A DNA stretch of 50,630 bases. It comes from an uncultured Ignavibacteriales bacterium. GTDB taxonomy: Bacteria; Bacteroidota; Ignavibacteria; Ignavibacteriales; Melioribacteraceae. The notes under the pieces were generated by a model, which ran no database searches, was not told the origin of the DNA, and saw only the letters and a program-made list of their open reading frames with translations. The DNA lies in the NCBI GenBank assembly GCA_947311785.1, contig CAMZLW010000075.1, positions 1-50,630 on the forward strand. The letters run 5' to 3'. Positions 27,581-36,411 of this stretch are shown in pieces (the stretch's first letter is position 1; every line of letters begins with the position of its first letter). The translations under genes were made by a program, and so were the position numbers.

Positions 27581-29059
27581 ATCGCACAGAAAGAGAAAAG
27601 CGTTATAGAAAAAATAGTTTCGTTAGCTAAACGAAAAGGATTTGTATTTCAATCGAGCGAAATTTATGGTGGGTTAAATGGATGTTGGGATTACGGTCCA
27701 CTTGGTGTTGAGCTACTTAAAAACATAAAAGAAGAGTGGTGGAAAGCAATGACCTACCGCGATGATGTTGAAGGCTTAGACGCTTCAATACTTATGCACC
27801 CCAAAGTCTGGGAGGCTTCTGGACACATTGCAAATTTTTCTGACCCAATGATTGACTGTAAACAATGCAAAACAAGATACCGCGTTGATACACTTGGCGA
27901 CTCGATTGCAGAGAAAAAGAAAAAGAAGATAATTGCAAAATTTGAAGAAAATCTATCAGCCGAGAAAAAAGATGTTTTAAAAAGTATCTATGAAATACAC
28001 ACAGAGTTAGATGCACAATTTGAAGCAATTCTTGAAAACAAAGAAATTGCCTTTGATTTACTAAGCGAAATTAACTGCTCTAAATGTGGAACAAAAGGTC
28101 AATTTACAGAGCCACGTAATTTTAATTTAATGTTCAAAACATTTGTTGGTCCAGTAGAAAGTGAAGATAACACTGTGTTCTTACGTCCAGAGACTGCACA
28201 AGGAATTTTTGTTAACTTCCAAAATGTTCAAAGTTCAAGCCGTCAAAAACTTCCTTTTGGAATTGCACAAATTGGTAAAGCATTCCGAAATGAAATTAAT
28301 ACTAAAAATTTTCTATTCAGAACACGAGAGTTTGAGCAGATGGAAATGCAATATTTTGTAAATCCAACAACAGATAAAAAACATTACGACGAGTGGAAAG
28401 AACGACGCATAAATTGGTATAAAAATCTTGGAATGGATTTAGAGAACCTACGCTTTCACGATCACCCAGCAGATAAGTTAGCCCACTATGCAAAAGAAGC
28501 TACAGATATTGAATATAAATTTGAATTTGGATGGGGAGAGATTGAAGGAATTCATAACAGAACAGATTTTGATTTAAGTAGGCATCAAGAGTTCTCTGGC
28601 AAATCGCAACAATATTTTGACGAAGAATTAAAAGAGAAATATATTCCATATATTATTGAAACCTCCGCTGGTGCTAGCCGTTCGTTCATGGCATTTTTGG
28701 TAAATGCTTATCACGAAGAAGAAGTAAATGGTGAGCAACGCGTTGTGTTAAAATTCCATCCAAAATTAGCACCAATAAAAGCTGCAATTTTTCCATTAGT
28801 AAACAAAGATGGAATGCCTGAAATAGCAAAAGAGATTCAAGATGAGTTAAGTTCACATTTACGAGTCTTTTTGGATTCTAAAGGTGCGGTTGGCAGAAGA
28901 TACAGACGCCAAGACGAAAATGGAACTCCGTTTTGCATTACTGTTGATAACCAAACTCTTGAAGATAGAACTGTTACTGTGCGTGAACGCGACACAATGG
29001 AGCAAGAAAGAGTTAGCATCAATTCACTATTGATGTATTTAATTAATAAGTTTAAATAA
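27581..29059 (+). CDS. glyS: Glycyl-tRNA synthetase (homodimeric type), non-ATG start
   Basis: The class II enzyme charges tRNA-Gly. The protein begins with KIVSLAKRKGFVFQSSEIYGG and LNGCWDYGPLG and has four cysteines in two CxxC pairs (CKQC, CSKC), the class II motif 2 FRTREFEQMEMQ, and a C-terminal anticodon-binding domain, all typical of the ~500-residue alpha2 form. No in-frame ATG precedes the conserved region. The frame can open at TTG 27569, which lacks a Shine-Dalgarno site, or at ATC 27581, which follows GAGG (27571-27574) by six bases and would give (M)AQKEK. I place the start at 27581; a sequencing error in an original ATG is the alternative. Confidence 0.9.
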   Translation: MAQKEKSVIEKIVSLAKRKGFVFQSSEIYGGLNGCWDYGPLGVELLKNIKEEWWKAMTYRDDVEGLDASILMHPKVWEASGHIANFSDPMIDCKQCKTRYRVDTLGDSIAEKKKKKIIAKFEENLSAEKKDVLKSIYEIHTELDAQFEAILENKEIAFDLLSEINCSKCGTKGQFTEPRNFNLMFKTFVGPVESEDNTVFLRPETAQGIFVNFQNVQSSSRQKLPFGIAQIGKAFRNEINTKNFLFRTREFEQMEMQYFVNPTTDKKHYDEWKERRINWYKNLGMDLENLRFHDHPADKLAHYAKEATDIEYKFEFGWGEIEGIHNRTDFDLSRHQEFSGKSQQYFDEELKEKYIPYIIETSAGASRSFMAFLVNAYHEEEVNGEQRVVLKFHPKLAPIKAAIFPLVNKDGMPEIAKEIQDELSSHLRVFLDSKGAVGRRYRRQDENGTPFCITVDNQTLEDRTVTVRERDTMEQERVSINSLLMYLINKFK

Positions 29060-29073
29060 AAATTTTATCATGC

Positions 29074-29144
29074 GTCATTCCCAAATGCTCTTATTGGGAA
29101 TCTTTTAATATGGGAGATTCCCGATAGAACCATGTGGGAATGAC
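29074..29144. repeat. 71-bp palindromic intergenic element
   Basis: Two 30-base arms (29074-29103 and 29115-29144) are imperfect inverted copies, matching at 25 of 30 positions, around an 11-base centre. Each arm also folds on itself (ATTCCCAA/TTGGGAAT in the left arm). The ends GTCATTCCC/GGGAATGAC resemble a widespread class of small non-coding repeat elements. It is inserted directly before gmhA and supplies two in-frame false starts (GTG 29134, ATG 29140). Confidence 0.65.
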
Positions 29145-29166
29145 AGAAAAAATAAAATGTGAGCAA

Positions 29167-29730
29167 ATGAAAAATAAAATTTTAAGCGAACTTAACGCAC
29201 ACAAAGAGACAGTTGAAAGAGTAATTAACTCACTGCAACCTAACATCGAACAAGCATGTAAATTAGCAGTTGATACTATTAACTCTGGAAGTAAAATTTT
29301 ACTTTTCGGAAATGGTGGAAGTGCAGCAGATGCACAACACATTGCTGCAGAACTCTCTGGAAGATATAAAATTGAAAGACGAGGATTACCTGCAATTGCT
29401 TTAACAACCGATACTTCTGCCTTAACTGCAATTGGAAATGACTATGGATACAACAGAATATTTGACAGACAAGTTGAAGCCCTTGCAAATAAAGGCGATT
29501 TATTAATTGGAATTTCTACTTCTGGAAATAGCAAAAATGTTTTGCACGCTTTTAATAAGGGAAAAGAAATTAGATGTAAAATTATTGGCTTAACTGGTAA
29601 AGATGGCGGTGAGTTTTTAGATAATTGTGATTTAAGTATTGTTGTTCCATCCAACGATACCGCACGTATTCAGGAAATGCACATTTTAATTGGGCATATT
29701 ATTTGTCAAGCTATTGAAGATAATCTTTAG
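29167..29730 (+). CDS. gmhA: Phosphoheptose isomerase
   Basis: GmhA converts sedoheptulose 7-phosphate to D-glycero-D-manno-heptose 7-phosphate, the first step of ADP-heptose synthesis for lipopolysaccharide. The SIS domain is clear: [20 protein letters not shown], then [26 protein letters not shown] and a C-terminal [15 protein letters not shown] helix. A longer frame opens at 29134, but those codons lie in the palindromic element; ATG 29167 follows GAG and gives the usual ~187 residues (MKNKILSEL). The stop overlaps the convergent acetyltransferase stop. Confidence 0.93.
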   Translation: MKNKILSELNAHKETVERVINSLQPNIEQACKLAVDTINSGSKILLFGNGGSAADAQHIAAELSGRYKIERRGLPAIALTTDTSALTAIGNDYGYNRIFDRQVEALANKGDLLIGISTSGNSKNVLHAFNKGKEIRCKIIGLTGKDGGEFLDNCDLSIVVPSNDTARIQEMHILIGHIICQAIEDNL

Positions 29731-30443
29731 TCATCCAACAAAAGCCCCATACGCAAAACATCGTGAGGAACGCCGTCAACAATGGCTTCGTTTCGCAGAA
29801 TGCCTTCAACTTTAAAACCCATTTCTTCATTGATTTTAATGTTATGAATATTAGTGTCAATTGTGTTTAAATAAATTTTCTTCAAATTTAATTTTTGGAA
29901 ACCGTATTTAATCCAGTACTGTGTAGCTTCTTTGCCATATCCATGTGCCCTATGCTCAGGGTTGCCAATCAACTTTCGCAACTCTGCTTTTCTGTGAACT
30001 TTATCAATGTTTAAAAATGCAACAACTCCAATTGGAGTTTTATCCTTAAGTGTAATAATTCCAAACTTATTATGCTTTGAATTAATTAAATTTTCTACAA
30101 TGCTATCTTGTGAGTTTGTCATAGAAAGCAGAAAGTAACGTCCAAATTTATCATTCTGCCATTTATCAATAAATCTATTATCAGTATCTATATTGGCTTC
30201 TCTGATTAAAATTCTTTTTGCTTCAATTGGTAAGTCAAAATTTTCTTTATCAGAAAATTTAGGGCTATCATTTTTTAATGGTTTTGCATCGATATGGTTA
30301 TTTTTAGTATTAATTGCATAGTCTAAAAGAACATTAACATACTTCAAGTAATCTTCGTATTTAAAACCGTACTCTTGCGATTCCTTAAAAAAATTTCTTG
30401 TTAATGTTTCTATAGTTGTATCTGGAATTTTACTTTTTTCCAT
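29727..30443 (-). CDS. GNAT-family N-acetyltransferase with an N-terminal extension
   Basis: The C-terminal ~160 residues form a RimJ/RimL-type GNAT domain: the acetyl-CoA loop is RAHGYGKEA, followed by [33 protein letters not shown]. The first ~80 residues ([22 protein letters not shown] onward) are helical and not part of the GNAT fold; I do not recognise them. The substrate could be a protein N-terminus, an amino sugar or a small amine. The gene is convergent with gmhA with a 4-bp overlap and lies beyond the dcw terminator, so it needs its own promoter. Confidence 0.75.
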   Translation of the reverse strand: MEKSKIPDTTIETLTRNFFKESQEYGFKYEDYLKYVNVLLDYAINTKNNHIDAKPLKNDSPKFSDKENFDLPIEAKRILIREANIDTDNRFIDKWQNDKFGRYFLLSMTNSQDSIVENLINSKHNKFGIITLKDKTPIGVVAFLNIDKVHRKAELRKLIGNPEHRAHGYGKEATQYWIKYGFQKLNLKKIYLNTIDTNIHNIKINEEMGFKVEGILRNEAIVDGVPHDVLRMGLLLDD

Positions 30444-30498
30444 AAGTAGTTACATTTTTTAATTAAAAAAATTTTGCTAAAAGACTTTATTAAAATAT

Positions 30499-30571
30499 AT
30501 AAAAAGGCTGTATCAATTTCATAGCATTTGCTCCCTATTTACCACAACAAGGTGAAAGTTGATACAGCCTA
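30499..30571 (-). terminator. Hairpin terminator of the division/cell wall operon
   Basis: AGGCTGTATCAATTTCA (30505-30521) pairs with TGAAAGTTGATACAGCCT (30553-30570) apart from one bulged base, with a 31-base loop. On the minus strand the stem is followed by TTTTT. It lies 32 bases beyond the ftsZ stop. The arms also resemble the terminal repeats of some insertion sequences, so the hairpin may have come from a mobile element. Confidence 0.7.
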
Positions 30572-30602
30572 TAATATATCTTAAGTAAATTTTAACTAAG
30601 TT

Positions 30603-31865
30603 CTAATCCATCATCATTCTAAGAAAATCTGAACTATCCTCATCATCGTTAGATTTATTTTCGTTTTTGGGCTTAGAAATTCTACTTTCAAAATTAAAAT
30701 TATTCTCTTCTTTATTTTCATCTGCAAATAGGTTTAAATTTCCACCCATTCTCTTAATTGTTGGAATATCAAAATCTGCATTTTCATCCAATTTAAAATC
30801 AGTATCAAATACTGTAAAAGGGTCAAATGATTTTTCATCCTCAATTGGTGGAGCGGGTGTATTTCGGTCATTTGGTTTTGTAGTTTCTCCAAAACCACGT
30901 TCGGCATTAAACCCTGTAGCAATAACAGTATATGAAACATACTCGTTCATCTCTTCTTTCTGAACTAATCCGAAAATAATATTGGCTTCTTCCCCAGCGG
31001 CATCGTATATAACTTGGTTACCATCATTTATCTCTTTCATTGTAAGATTAGATGATGCAGTTACATTTAGTAAAATATTTTTAGCACCTTTAATACTAAC
31101 TCCTTCAAGCAATGGTGATGAAATGGCTTTCTGTGCAGCTTCTTCTGCTCTGTTTTCGCCACTAGCTATTCCACATCCCATAAGTGCTTCGCCACTATGG
31201 TTCATTACTGAACGCACATCAGCAAAATCAACATTAATTTGACCTTCAATTGTAATGATATCGGCAATGCCACGTGTAGCTTCGTGAAGCACTTCGTTAG
31301 GTTTATCAAAAGCTTTAAATGCACCTGCAGAATCGTCAAGCACATTCAAAATTCTTTCGTTAGGAATTACAATTAAAGAATCTACATACTGCCTCATTTC
31401 GCTAATTCCAGCTTCGGCATTAAGCATTCTTCTTTTACCTTCCCACTTAAATGGTTTGGTTACAATTCCAATAACTAAAGCCCCAATGCTTTGAGCAATT
31501 GAAGCAACTATTGGAGCAGCACCAGTTCCAGTACCACCCCCCATTCCAGTAGTGATAAACACCATATCACTACCTTCTAAAATTTTAGTTATTTTTTCTC
31601 TATCTTCTTCAAGAGCTTTTCGTCCTACGTTGGGGTCTGCCCCCGCACCAAGACCTTTTGTTAAGTTAGTTCCTATTTGAACTTTGTGGTCGGCGTTGCT
31701 AGTTGCTAATACTTGGGCATCTGTGTTAATGGCTGCATATTCAACCCCAGATAGTCCACGTTTCATCATACTTTCAATAGCATTACAGCCTCCGCCTCCA
31801 ACCCCTATAACCTTTAACTTGGCAGATAAAGTAGGTTGTAAATCCAGTGTGGCAAATTTAGACAT
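30603..31865 (-). CDS. ftsZ: Cell division GTPase FtsZ
   Basis: FtsZ forms the cytokinetic ring. The 420-residue protein has the tubulin signature GGGTGTG (109-115), NTDAQ and the T7-loop region NVDFADVRSVM. After the globular part (to about 320) comes a long acidic, low-complexity linker and a C-terminal peptide SSDFLRMMMD, which should bind FtsA; its MMMD ending is unusual compared with the common FLRRR form. A strong AAGGAGGA site precedes the ATG. Last gene of the dcw operon. Confidence 0.97.
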   Translation of the reverse strand: MSKFATLDLQPTLSAKLKVIGVGGGGCNAIESMMKRGLSGVEYAAINTDAQVLATSNADHKVQIGTNLTKGLGAGADPNVGRKALEEDREKITKILEGSDMVFITTGMGGGTGTGAAPIVASIAQSIGALVIGIVTKPFKWEGKRRMLNAEAGISEMRQYVDSLIVIPNERILNVLDDSAGAFKAFDKPNEVLHEATRGIADIITIEGQINVDFADVRSVMNHSGEALMGCGIASGENRAEEAAQKAISSPLLEGVSIKGAKNILLNVTASSNLTMKEINDGNQVIYDAAGEEANIIFGLVQKEEMNEYVSYTVIATGFNAERGFGETTKPNDRNTPAPPIEDEKSFDPFTVFDTDFKLDENADFDIPTIKRMGGNLNLFADENKEENNFNFESRISKPKNENKSNDDEDSSDFLRMMMD

Positions 31866-31888
31866 AATTCCTCCTTGTTGTGGTATTG

Positions 31889-33133
31889 TTATAATTCATC
31901 AAAAAACTCAGCTACTTTTTTAAAAAATCCCTTAATACTGAAACTCCCTTTTTTTGCTTTGTCGCTTGTTCCTCCCCAAGTATCACTTGAGGTAGAGCCA
32001 GGCACTCCTTTTATCAATCCAGAAACAGTAGCAAATTCTGGACTTCCAATTTCATCCGATAAACCATCACCAAATTCTAACGGAACACCAATTCGGCAAG
32101 GTAACCCTAAAATACTTTGGGCAAGTTCTGTGCAACCTCTAAGTAGAGAGCCACCGCCAGTTAGTACAACCCCAGCTTTAATTTTATTTTTTAATCCCGA
32201 CTGGCGTAACTCGTTATCGATTAATGCAAAAAGTTCTTTCATCCTTACACTAATTATTTGAGTTAAAAGAGTTGTTGGAATTTTTACATTTGGTCTTGCT
32301 CCAGTTCCTTTAATATAAATGGTCTCATCTTTTATAATTGCTTCTTGCGTAGCATACCCGTAATCTTTTTTAAGTTGCTCTGCATCAGCTGTAACAATTC
32401 CCAACGATTCTCTAATATCGTTTGTTACTTGATTACCAGCAACACCAAATACTTTTGTGTGCTTAATACTGTTGTCATGAAATATTGCAATGTCTGTTGT
32501 TCCTCCACCAATATCAATTAGCAAAACACCTAAATCTTTTTCATTATCTTCAAGCACAGAAACACTTGATGCTATTGGCTGTAGGATGTAATCTTTAACA
32601 ACGTATCCAGCTTTTTCAACCGAACGTTTAATATTTTGGATAGCAGGAATTGCCGCTAATACAACATGATTAACAGCTTCAAGCCGTGAACCACACATCC
32701 CAATTGGGTTATCGATACCACCCTGATGGTCAACTGAAAACTCTTCAGGAATAATGTGAAGTATTTGTCTATCTGCCGGAATTTTTATTGTTCTAACATC
32801 AGCTTTTAATCTGTTTAAATCACTCTGTGTAATTTCATCGTCTTCGCCATTTATAGTAACAAAATTACGATGCCGTAAACTTGTAATATGTTCACCTGCA
32901 ACACCTACATTTAATTCTTTAACCTCAATACCAGCTTGATTTTTTGCAACTTCAAGTGCATCTAATATTGCTTGGCTGGTTTTTGCTATATTAGCAACCA
33001 ATCCTTTATTAAGGCTATTTGATGGAGCAACACCAAACCCTAGTACCTTAAGGTTTGTTTCTGTTTGCTCTGCAATTACAGCACAGACTTTGGTTGTTCC
33101 TAAATCTAAACCAACTATTATGTTATTTTTCAT
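31889..33133 (-). CDS. ftsA: Cell division protein FtsA
   Basis: FtsA is the actin-like protein that ties FtsZ to the membrane. The 414-residue protein has the ATPase phosphate loop GLDLGTTKVCAVIAE, a second loop DIGGGTTDIAIF, VVLTGGGSLL, and a C-terminal amphipathic end (FSIKGFFKKVAEFFDEL) that fits the membrane-targeting helix. Its ATG overlaps the ftsQ stop (ATGA). Order ftsQ-ftsA-ftsZ is the standard one. Confidence 0.96.
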   Translation of the reverse strand: MKNNIIVGLDLGTTKVCAVIAEQTETNLKVLGFGVAPSNSLNKGLVANIAKTSQAILDALEVAKNQAGIEVKELNVGVAGEHITSLRHRNFVTINGEDDEITQSDLNRLKADVRTIKIPADRQILHIIPEEFSVDHQGGIDNPIGMCGSRLEAVNHVVLAAIPAIQNIKRSVEKAGYVVKDYILQPIASSVSVLEDNEKDLGVLLIDIGGGTTDIAIFHDNSIKHTKVFGVAGNQVTNDIRESLGIVTADAEQLKKDYGYATQEAIIKDETIYIKGTGARPNVKIPTTLLTQIISVRMKELFALIDNELRQSGLKNKIKAGVVLTGGGSLLRGCTELAQSILGLPCRIGVPLEFGDGLSDEIGSPEFATVSGLIKGVPGSTSSDTWGGTSDKAKKGSFSIKGFFKKVAEFFDEL

Positions 33134-33903
33134 GAGGTACTTTCCTGCTTACTAGCACTAGAGTTTGATTTTCCTACATATACATATTTTGAATATCTTA
33201 AATCGATATATGTTAAGGAATTTTTAATTTTGTTGTAATCTAATTTTTTCATCATTCTTTCAAATAGTAAAATTTTTTCTACTTCTTTGTTTCGTCCAAT
33301 AACAACGGGAACATCCATGTTTGAAAATTGAAGAACAATGTCTTTTCCGTTTCTAAGATTTACTTCCGATAAATTATTATATAGTTTTGCACTAATAATT
33401 TTTATAGCAGAAATAATTTTTAAGCCAACCACTAAATCTTTATTACAATTAACATTATCAAACTCAACTATAGTACTGGCATTATTTGGGGAATTAACTA
33501 TTGGATAATCAATTTTTTCCGTGTGTAACAATTTTGGAATTATTATTGATTCATCTGTTATTAGATATTCCTTTTCATTAGTCATCAAAAGAGATTCGAA
33601 GTTTTTTTCAATAATTGTAATTGTTAATGTGTTTTTATTTAGTAACAAATCAACTCGCTTTATATACGGATGCTTTTCAAAACGATCTTTTATAATTTTT
33701 GAATTAAGAACTCCATACTCTTCATCGTTATCTAAATTAGTGAATCTTAAATATTCATCCGAAGAAAGATGATAATTTCCAGAAAGTTCAATAATTTTTA
33801 TTTCTTCTTTTTTATTATTCTCAATAAAAATAGATAGAGCAAATAGAACCCCAAGCACAACGCTTAACAGAACAACACTTCGTATTTTAACTTTGTTATT
33901 CAA
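33130..33903 (-). CDS. ftsQ: Cell division protein FtsQ/DivIB
   Basis: A single-pass protein of 257 residues with a membrane helix at about 8-25 and a periplasmic POTRA domain (IKIIELSGNYHLSSDEYLRF, then KHPYIKRVDLLL). FtsQ scaffolds FtsL and FtsB at the septum. Overall sequence is poorly conserved, so the call relies on domain layout and on position between murC and ftsA. The start is TTG at 33903, directly after the murC stop with no gap. Confidence 0.85.
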   Translation of the reverse strand: MNNKVKIRSVVLLSVVLGVLFALSIFIENNKKEEIKIIELSGNYHLSSDEYLRFTNLDNDEEYGVLNSKIIKDRFEKHPYIKRVDLLLNKNTLTITIIEKNFESLLMTNEKEYLITDESIIIPKLLHTEKIDYPIVNSPNNASTIVEFDNVNCNKDLVVGLKIISAIKIISAKLYNNLSEVNLRNGKDIVLQFSNMDVPVVIGRNKEVEKILLFERMMKKLDYNKIKNSLTYIDLRYSKYVYVGKSNSSASKQESTS

Positions 33904-35289
33904 TTAATTCTCTTTCTCTACTTTATAGTTTTCAATAAATAACTCACCATATTTCCAAATATCACCAGCACCAAGTGTAACAACTATATCGTCATCTTCC
34001 ACAATGTTCATAAGTGTTTCAGTAATATCTTCTTTGTTTTCAATATAGATAACGTTTTTGTGTCCAAAACTCTTTGCTGCGTTTGCAATTAATTCACCAG
34101 ATATTCCTTCAATTTTTTCTTCCCTAGCTGGGTAAACATCTGTACAAATAAAAACATCCGAGTTTAAAAATGCTCTACCAAATTCAGTATAAAAATCTCT
34201 GGTGCGCGAATAAAGATGAGGTTGAAAAACTGCGACTAATCTTCGTTTCCATCCTTCTCTTATTCCAGAAAGAGTAGCATTTATTTCTGTTGGATGATGT
34301 GCATAATCATCAACCACTAAAATTTTATTATTATACTTTGTTTCAAATCTTCTATAAACTCCACTAAATGATTCTAGTGCCTTTTTAATAACAGAAAACT
34401 CCACACCTAATTCCATTGCAACTGCAACAGCAACAAGAGAATTATTAACATTGTGTTTGCCAGGTATATTTAATGTAATACTTCCTAGCTCTTCTCCTTT
34501 ATAATCAACAGTATAGGTAGATGTAAACTCACTGTATTTAATATCAATTGCTCTTACATCCGCTTGTTGAGTTGTACCATACGATAATATTTTTTTCTTA
34601 ATTAGTGGTCTAATATCCTGAAGAGCTGGTTCATCAAGGCACAATATTACAAATCCAAAAAACGGTACTTTATTTGCAAACTGAACAAACGCACCTTTTA
34701 TGTCATCCAAATCTTTATATGTATCTAAGTGATCCGTTTCTAAAGTTGTAATTGCTGCAATGCTAGGAGTTAAGCTTAAAAATGTTCTATCAAATTCATC
34801 GGCTTCTACAACAATATAATTGCTGTGTCCTAAGCGTGCATTGGTTCCACCAAGACTGCTAAGTTTACCACCAACAATAATTGTTGGGTCAATTCCAGCT
34901 TCGGTTAATACAAGTCCTACCATAGATGTTGTTGTAGTTTTTCCATGTGTTCCTGCTATACCAATGCCATATTTCATTCGCATTGTTTCTGCAAGCATTT
35001 CAGAACGTTTAATAACAGGAATATCTTTTGCTATTGCAGCACTAACTTCTGAGTTGGATATACTTACTGCGGAAGAATATACAAGCACATCAACATCATC
35101 TTGGATACTATCTGAATGCCCTATTGATACTGGTATTCCAATGCTTTCCAATCTTTCTGTTGTTGCAGAGGCACTCATATCAGAACCAGAAATTTTGAAA
35201 CCACGGCTTAACATTATTTCCGCAATGCCACTCATTCCAATTCCGCCAATTCCAACAAAATGTATTTTTTTAATTACGTTCTGAATCAT
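33904..35289 (-). CDS. murC: UDP-N-acetylmuramate-L-alanine ligase
   Basis: MurC adds L-alanine to UDP-MurNAc in the cytoplasm. The 461-residue protein begins HFVGIGGIGMSGIAEIM, has the ATP loop GTHGKTTTT (113-121), VEADEFDRTFL, NNSLVAVAVA and the C-terminal DDYAHHPTEI and FQPHLYSRT blocks, all diagnostic for MurC among Mur ligases. An AAGGAA site lies eight bases before the ATG. It is 12 bp after murG. Confidence 0.97.
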   Translation of the reverse strand: MIQNVIKKIHFVGIGGIGMSGIAEIMLSRGFKISGSDMSASATTERLESIGIPVSIGHSDSIQDDVDVLVYSSAVSISNSEVSAAIAKDIPVIKRSEMLAETMRMKYGIGIAGTHGKTTTTSMVGLVLTEAGIDPTIIVGGKLSSLGGTNARLGHSNYIVVEADEFDRTFLSLTPSIAAITTLETDHLDTYKDLDDIKGAFVQFANKVPFFGFVILCLDEPALQDIRPLIKKKILSYGTTQQADVRAIDIKYSEFTSTYTVDYKGEELGSITLNIPGKHNVNNSLVAVAVAMELGVEFSVIKKALESFSGVYRRFETKYNNKILVVDDYAHHPTEINATLSGIREGWKRRLVAVFQPHLYSRTRDFYTEFGRAFLNSDVFICTDVYPAREEKIEGISGELIANAAKSFGHKNVIYIENKEDITETLMNIVEDDDIVVTLGAGDIWKYGELFIENYKVEKEN

Positions 35290-35301
35290 TCAAATATTTC
35301 C

Positions 35302-36411
35302 TTAAATGGTACTTGCCATTTTTATAATTTCATTAGCTATTTGATTTACTGCATTTGGTTTATCAAATATTTTTATATTACTACTTAGTTCTGCTAATCT
35401 TTTATCATCTGATATTAAATTTTTAACTGCTTCAATAATTTCATCATCAAATTTGCTATCACGTATTAGTTCCGCAGCATTAACATCTTTTAATACTTTT
35501 GCATTTTTGTATTGGTGGTCTTCCGCAACATTTGGCGAAGGAACAAATACAACTGGCAAGCCAAGATGTGCAACCTCAGCTATTGTTGTTGCACCAGCAC
35601 GTGCAATAATTAAATCTGCCACAGAATAAGCTTTTGCAATGTCATCAAAATATTTTACTACTTTAACATTTTCTGATTCTGAAGAAGAATATTCATCATA
35701 ATATATTTCTCCAGTTTGCCAAAGAATTTGAATTCCCAGATTTACAAGTTCATCCAATTTGTTTTTAATAACTTCGTTAATTGATTTAGCACCAAGACTT
35801 CCCCCAATAATAACAAGGGTTTTCTTAGATTCTACTAATCTGAATTGTTTTTTAGTTTCCTCTTTATCACTTAAAGAGATATCAATTCGTATCGGATTTC
35901 CGGCAACATCCAATTTAGAATTATCTCTAAAATATTTTTTAGATTCTTCAAAACTCAAAAATATTTTTTGAACTCTCTTTTCCAATAATCTATTAGTAAT
36001 GCCTGGATAACTATTTTGCTCTAGAAGAACTCCTTTTGCACCCATAAAAGTTGCTCCCCAAATTGCTGGGCCAGATACATATGCACCAGTACCAACAGCT
36101 ACTTGAGGTTTATACTTAATATTAATTAGTAACGATTGCATCATTGCAACAAAAAGTTTAATTGGAAAAAGTATATTTTGAAAATTTAGTTTTCGTGAAA
36201 ATCCACTAATCCAAATTGACTTAAAATTAAATCCCTTTTGTGGAACTACCTTAGATTCAATCTTAGTTTTTGTTCCAATAAAAAGAATTTCAGAATTTGG
36301 TTGCAACTCATTTATTTTCTGTGCCACTGCAATTGCTGGATATAAATGTCCACCAGTTCCACCACCAGCAAATAGATAACGATATTTAATATCTCTATTA
36401 GTCAATTGCAC
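35302..36411 (-). CDS. murG: UDP-GlcNAc:lipid I GlcNAc transferase MurG
   Basis: MurG makes lipid II from lipid I at the inner face of the membrane. The 369-residue GT-B protein has GGGTGGH (16-22) near the N-terminus, EQNSYPGITNRLLEK, GGSLGAKSIN, and ARAGATTIAEVAHLGLPVVFVPSP in the donor-binding domain. No ATG precedes the conserved start; GTG 36411 or TTG 36405 must be used, within the end of ftsW (14-bp overlap). Confidence 0.96.
   Translation of the reverse strand: MQLTNRDIKYRYLFAGGGTGGHLYPAIAVAQKINELQPNSEILFIGTKTKIESKVVPQKGFNFKSIWISGFSRKLNFQNILFPIKLFVAMMQSLLINIKYKPQVAVGTGAYVSGPAIWGATFMGAKGVLLEQNSYPGITNRLLEKRVQKIFLSFEESKKYFRDNSKLDVAGNPIRIDISLSDKEETKKQFRLVESKKTLVIIGGSLGAKSINEVIKNKLDELVNLGIQILWQTGEIYYDEYSSSESENVKVVKYFDDIAKAYSVADLIIARAGATTIAEVAHLGLPVVFVPSPNVAEDHQYKNAKVLKDVNAAELIRDSKFDDEIIEAVKNLISDDKRLAELSSNIKIFDKPNAVNQIANEIIKMASTI

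Noticed and set aside
34820-35284. 154-codon plus-strand open frame opposite murC
   Set aside because: It lies wholly inside the conserved murC N-terminal and ATP-binding coding sequence, is Ile/Pro/Ser-rich as expected of an antisense shadow, and has no ribosome site or recognisable domain.
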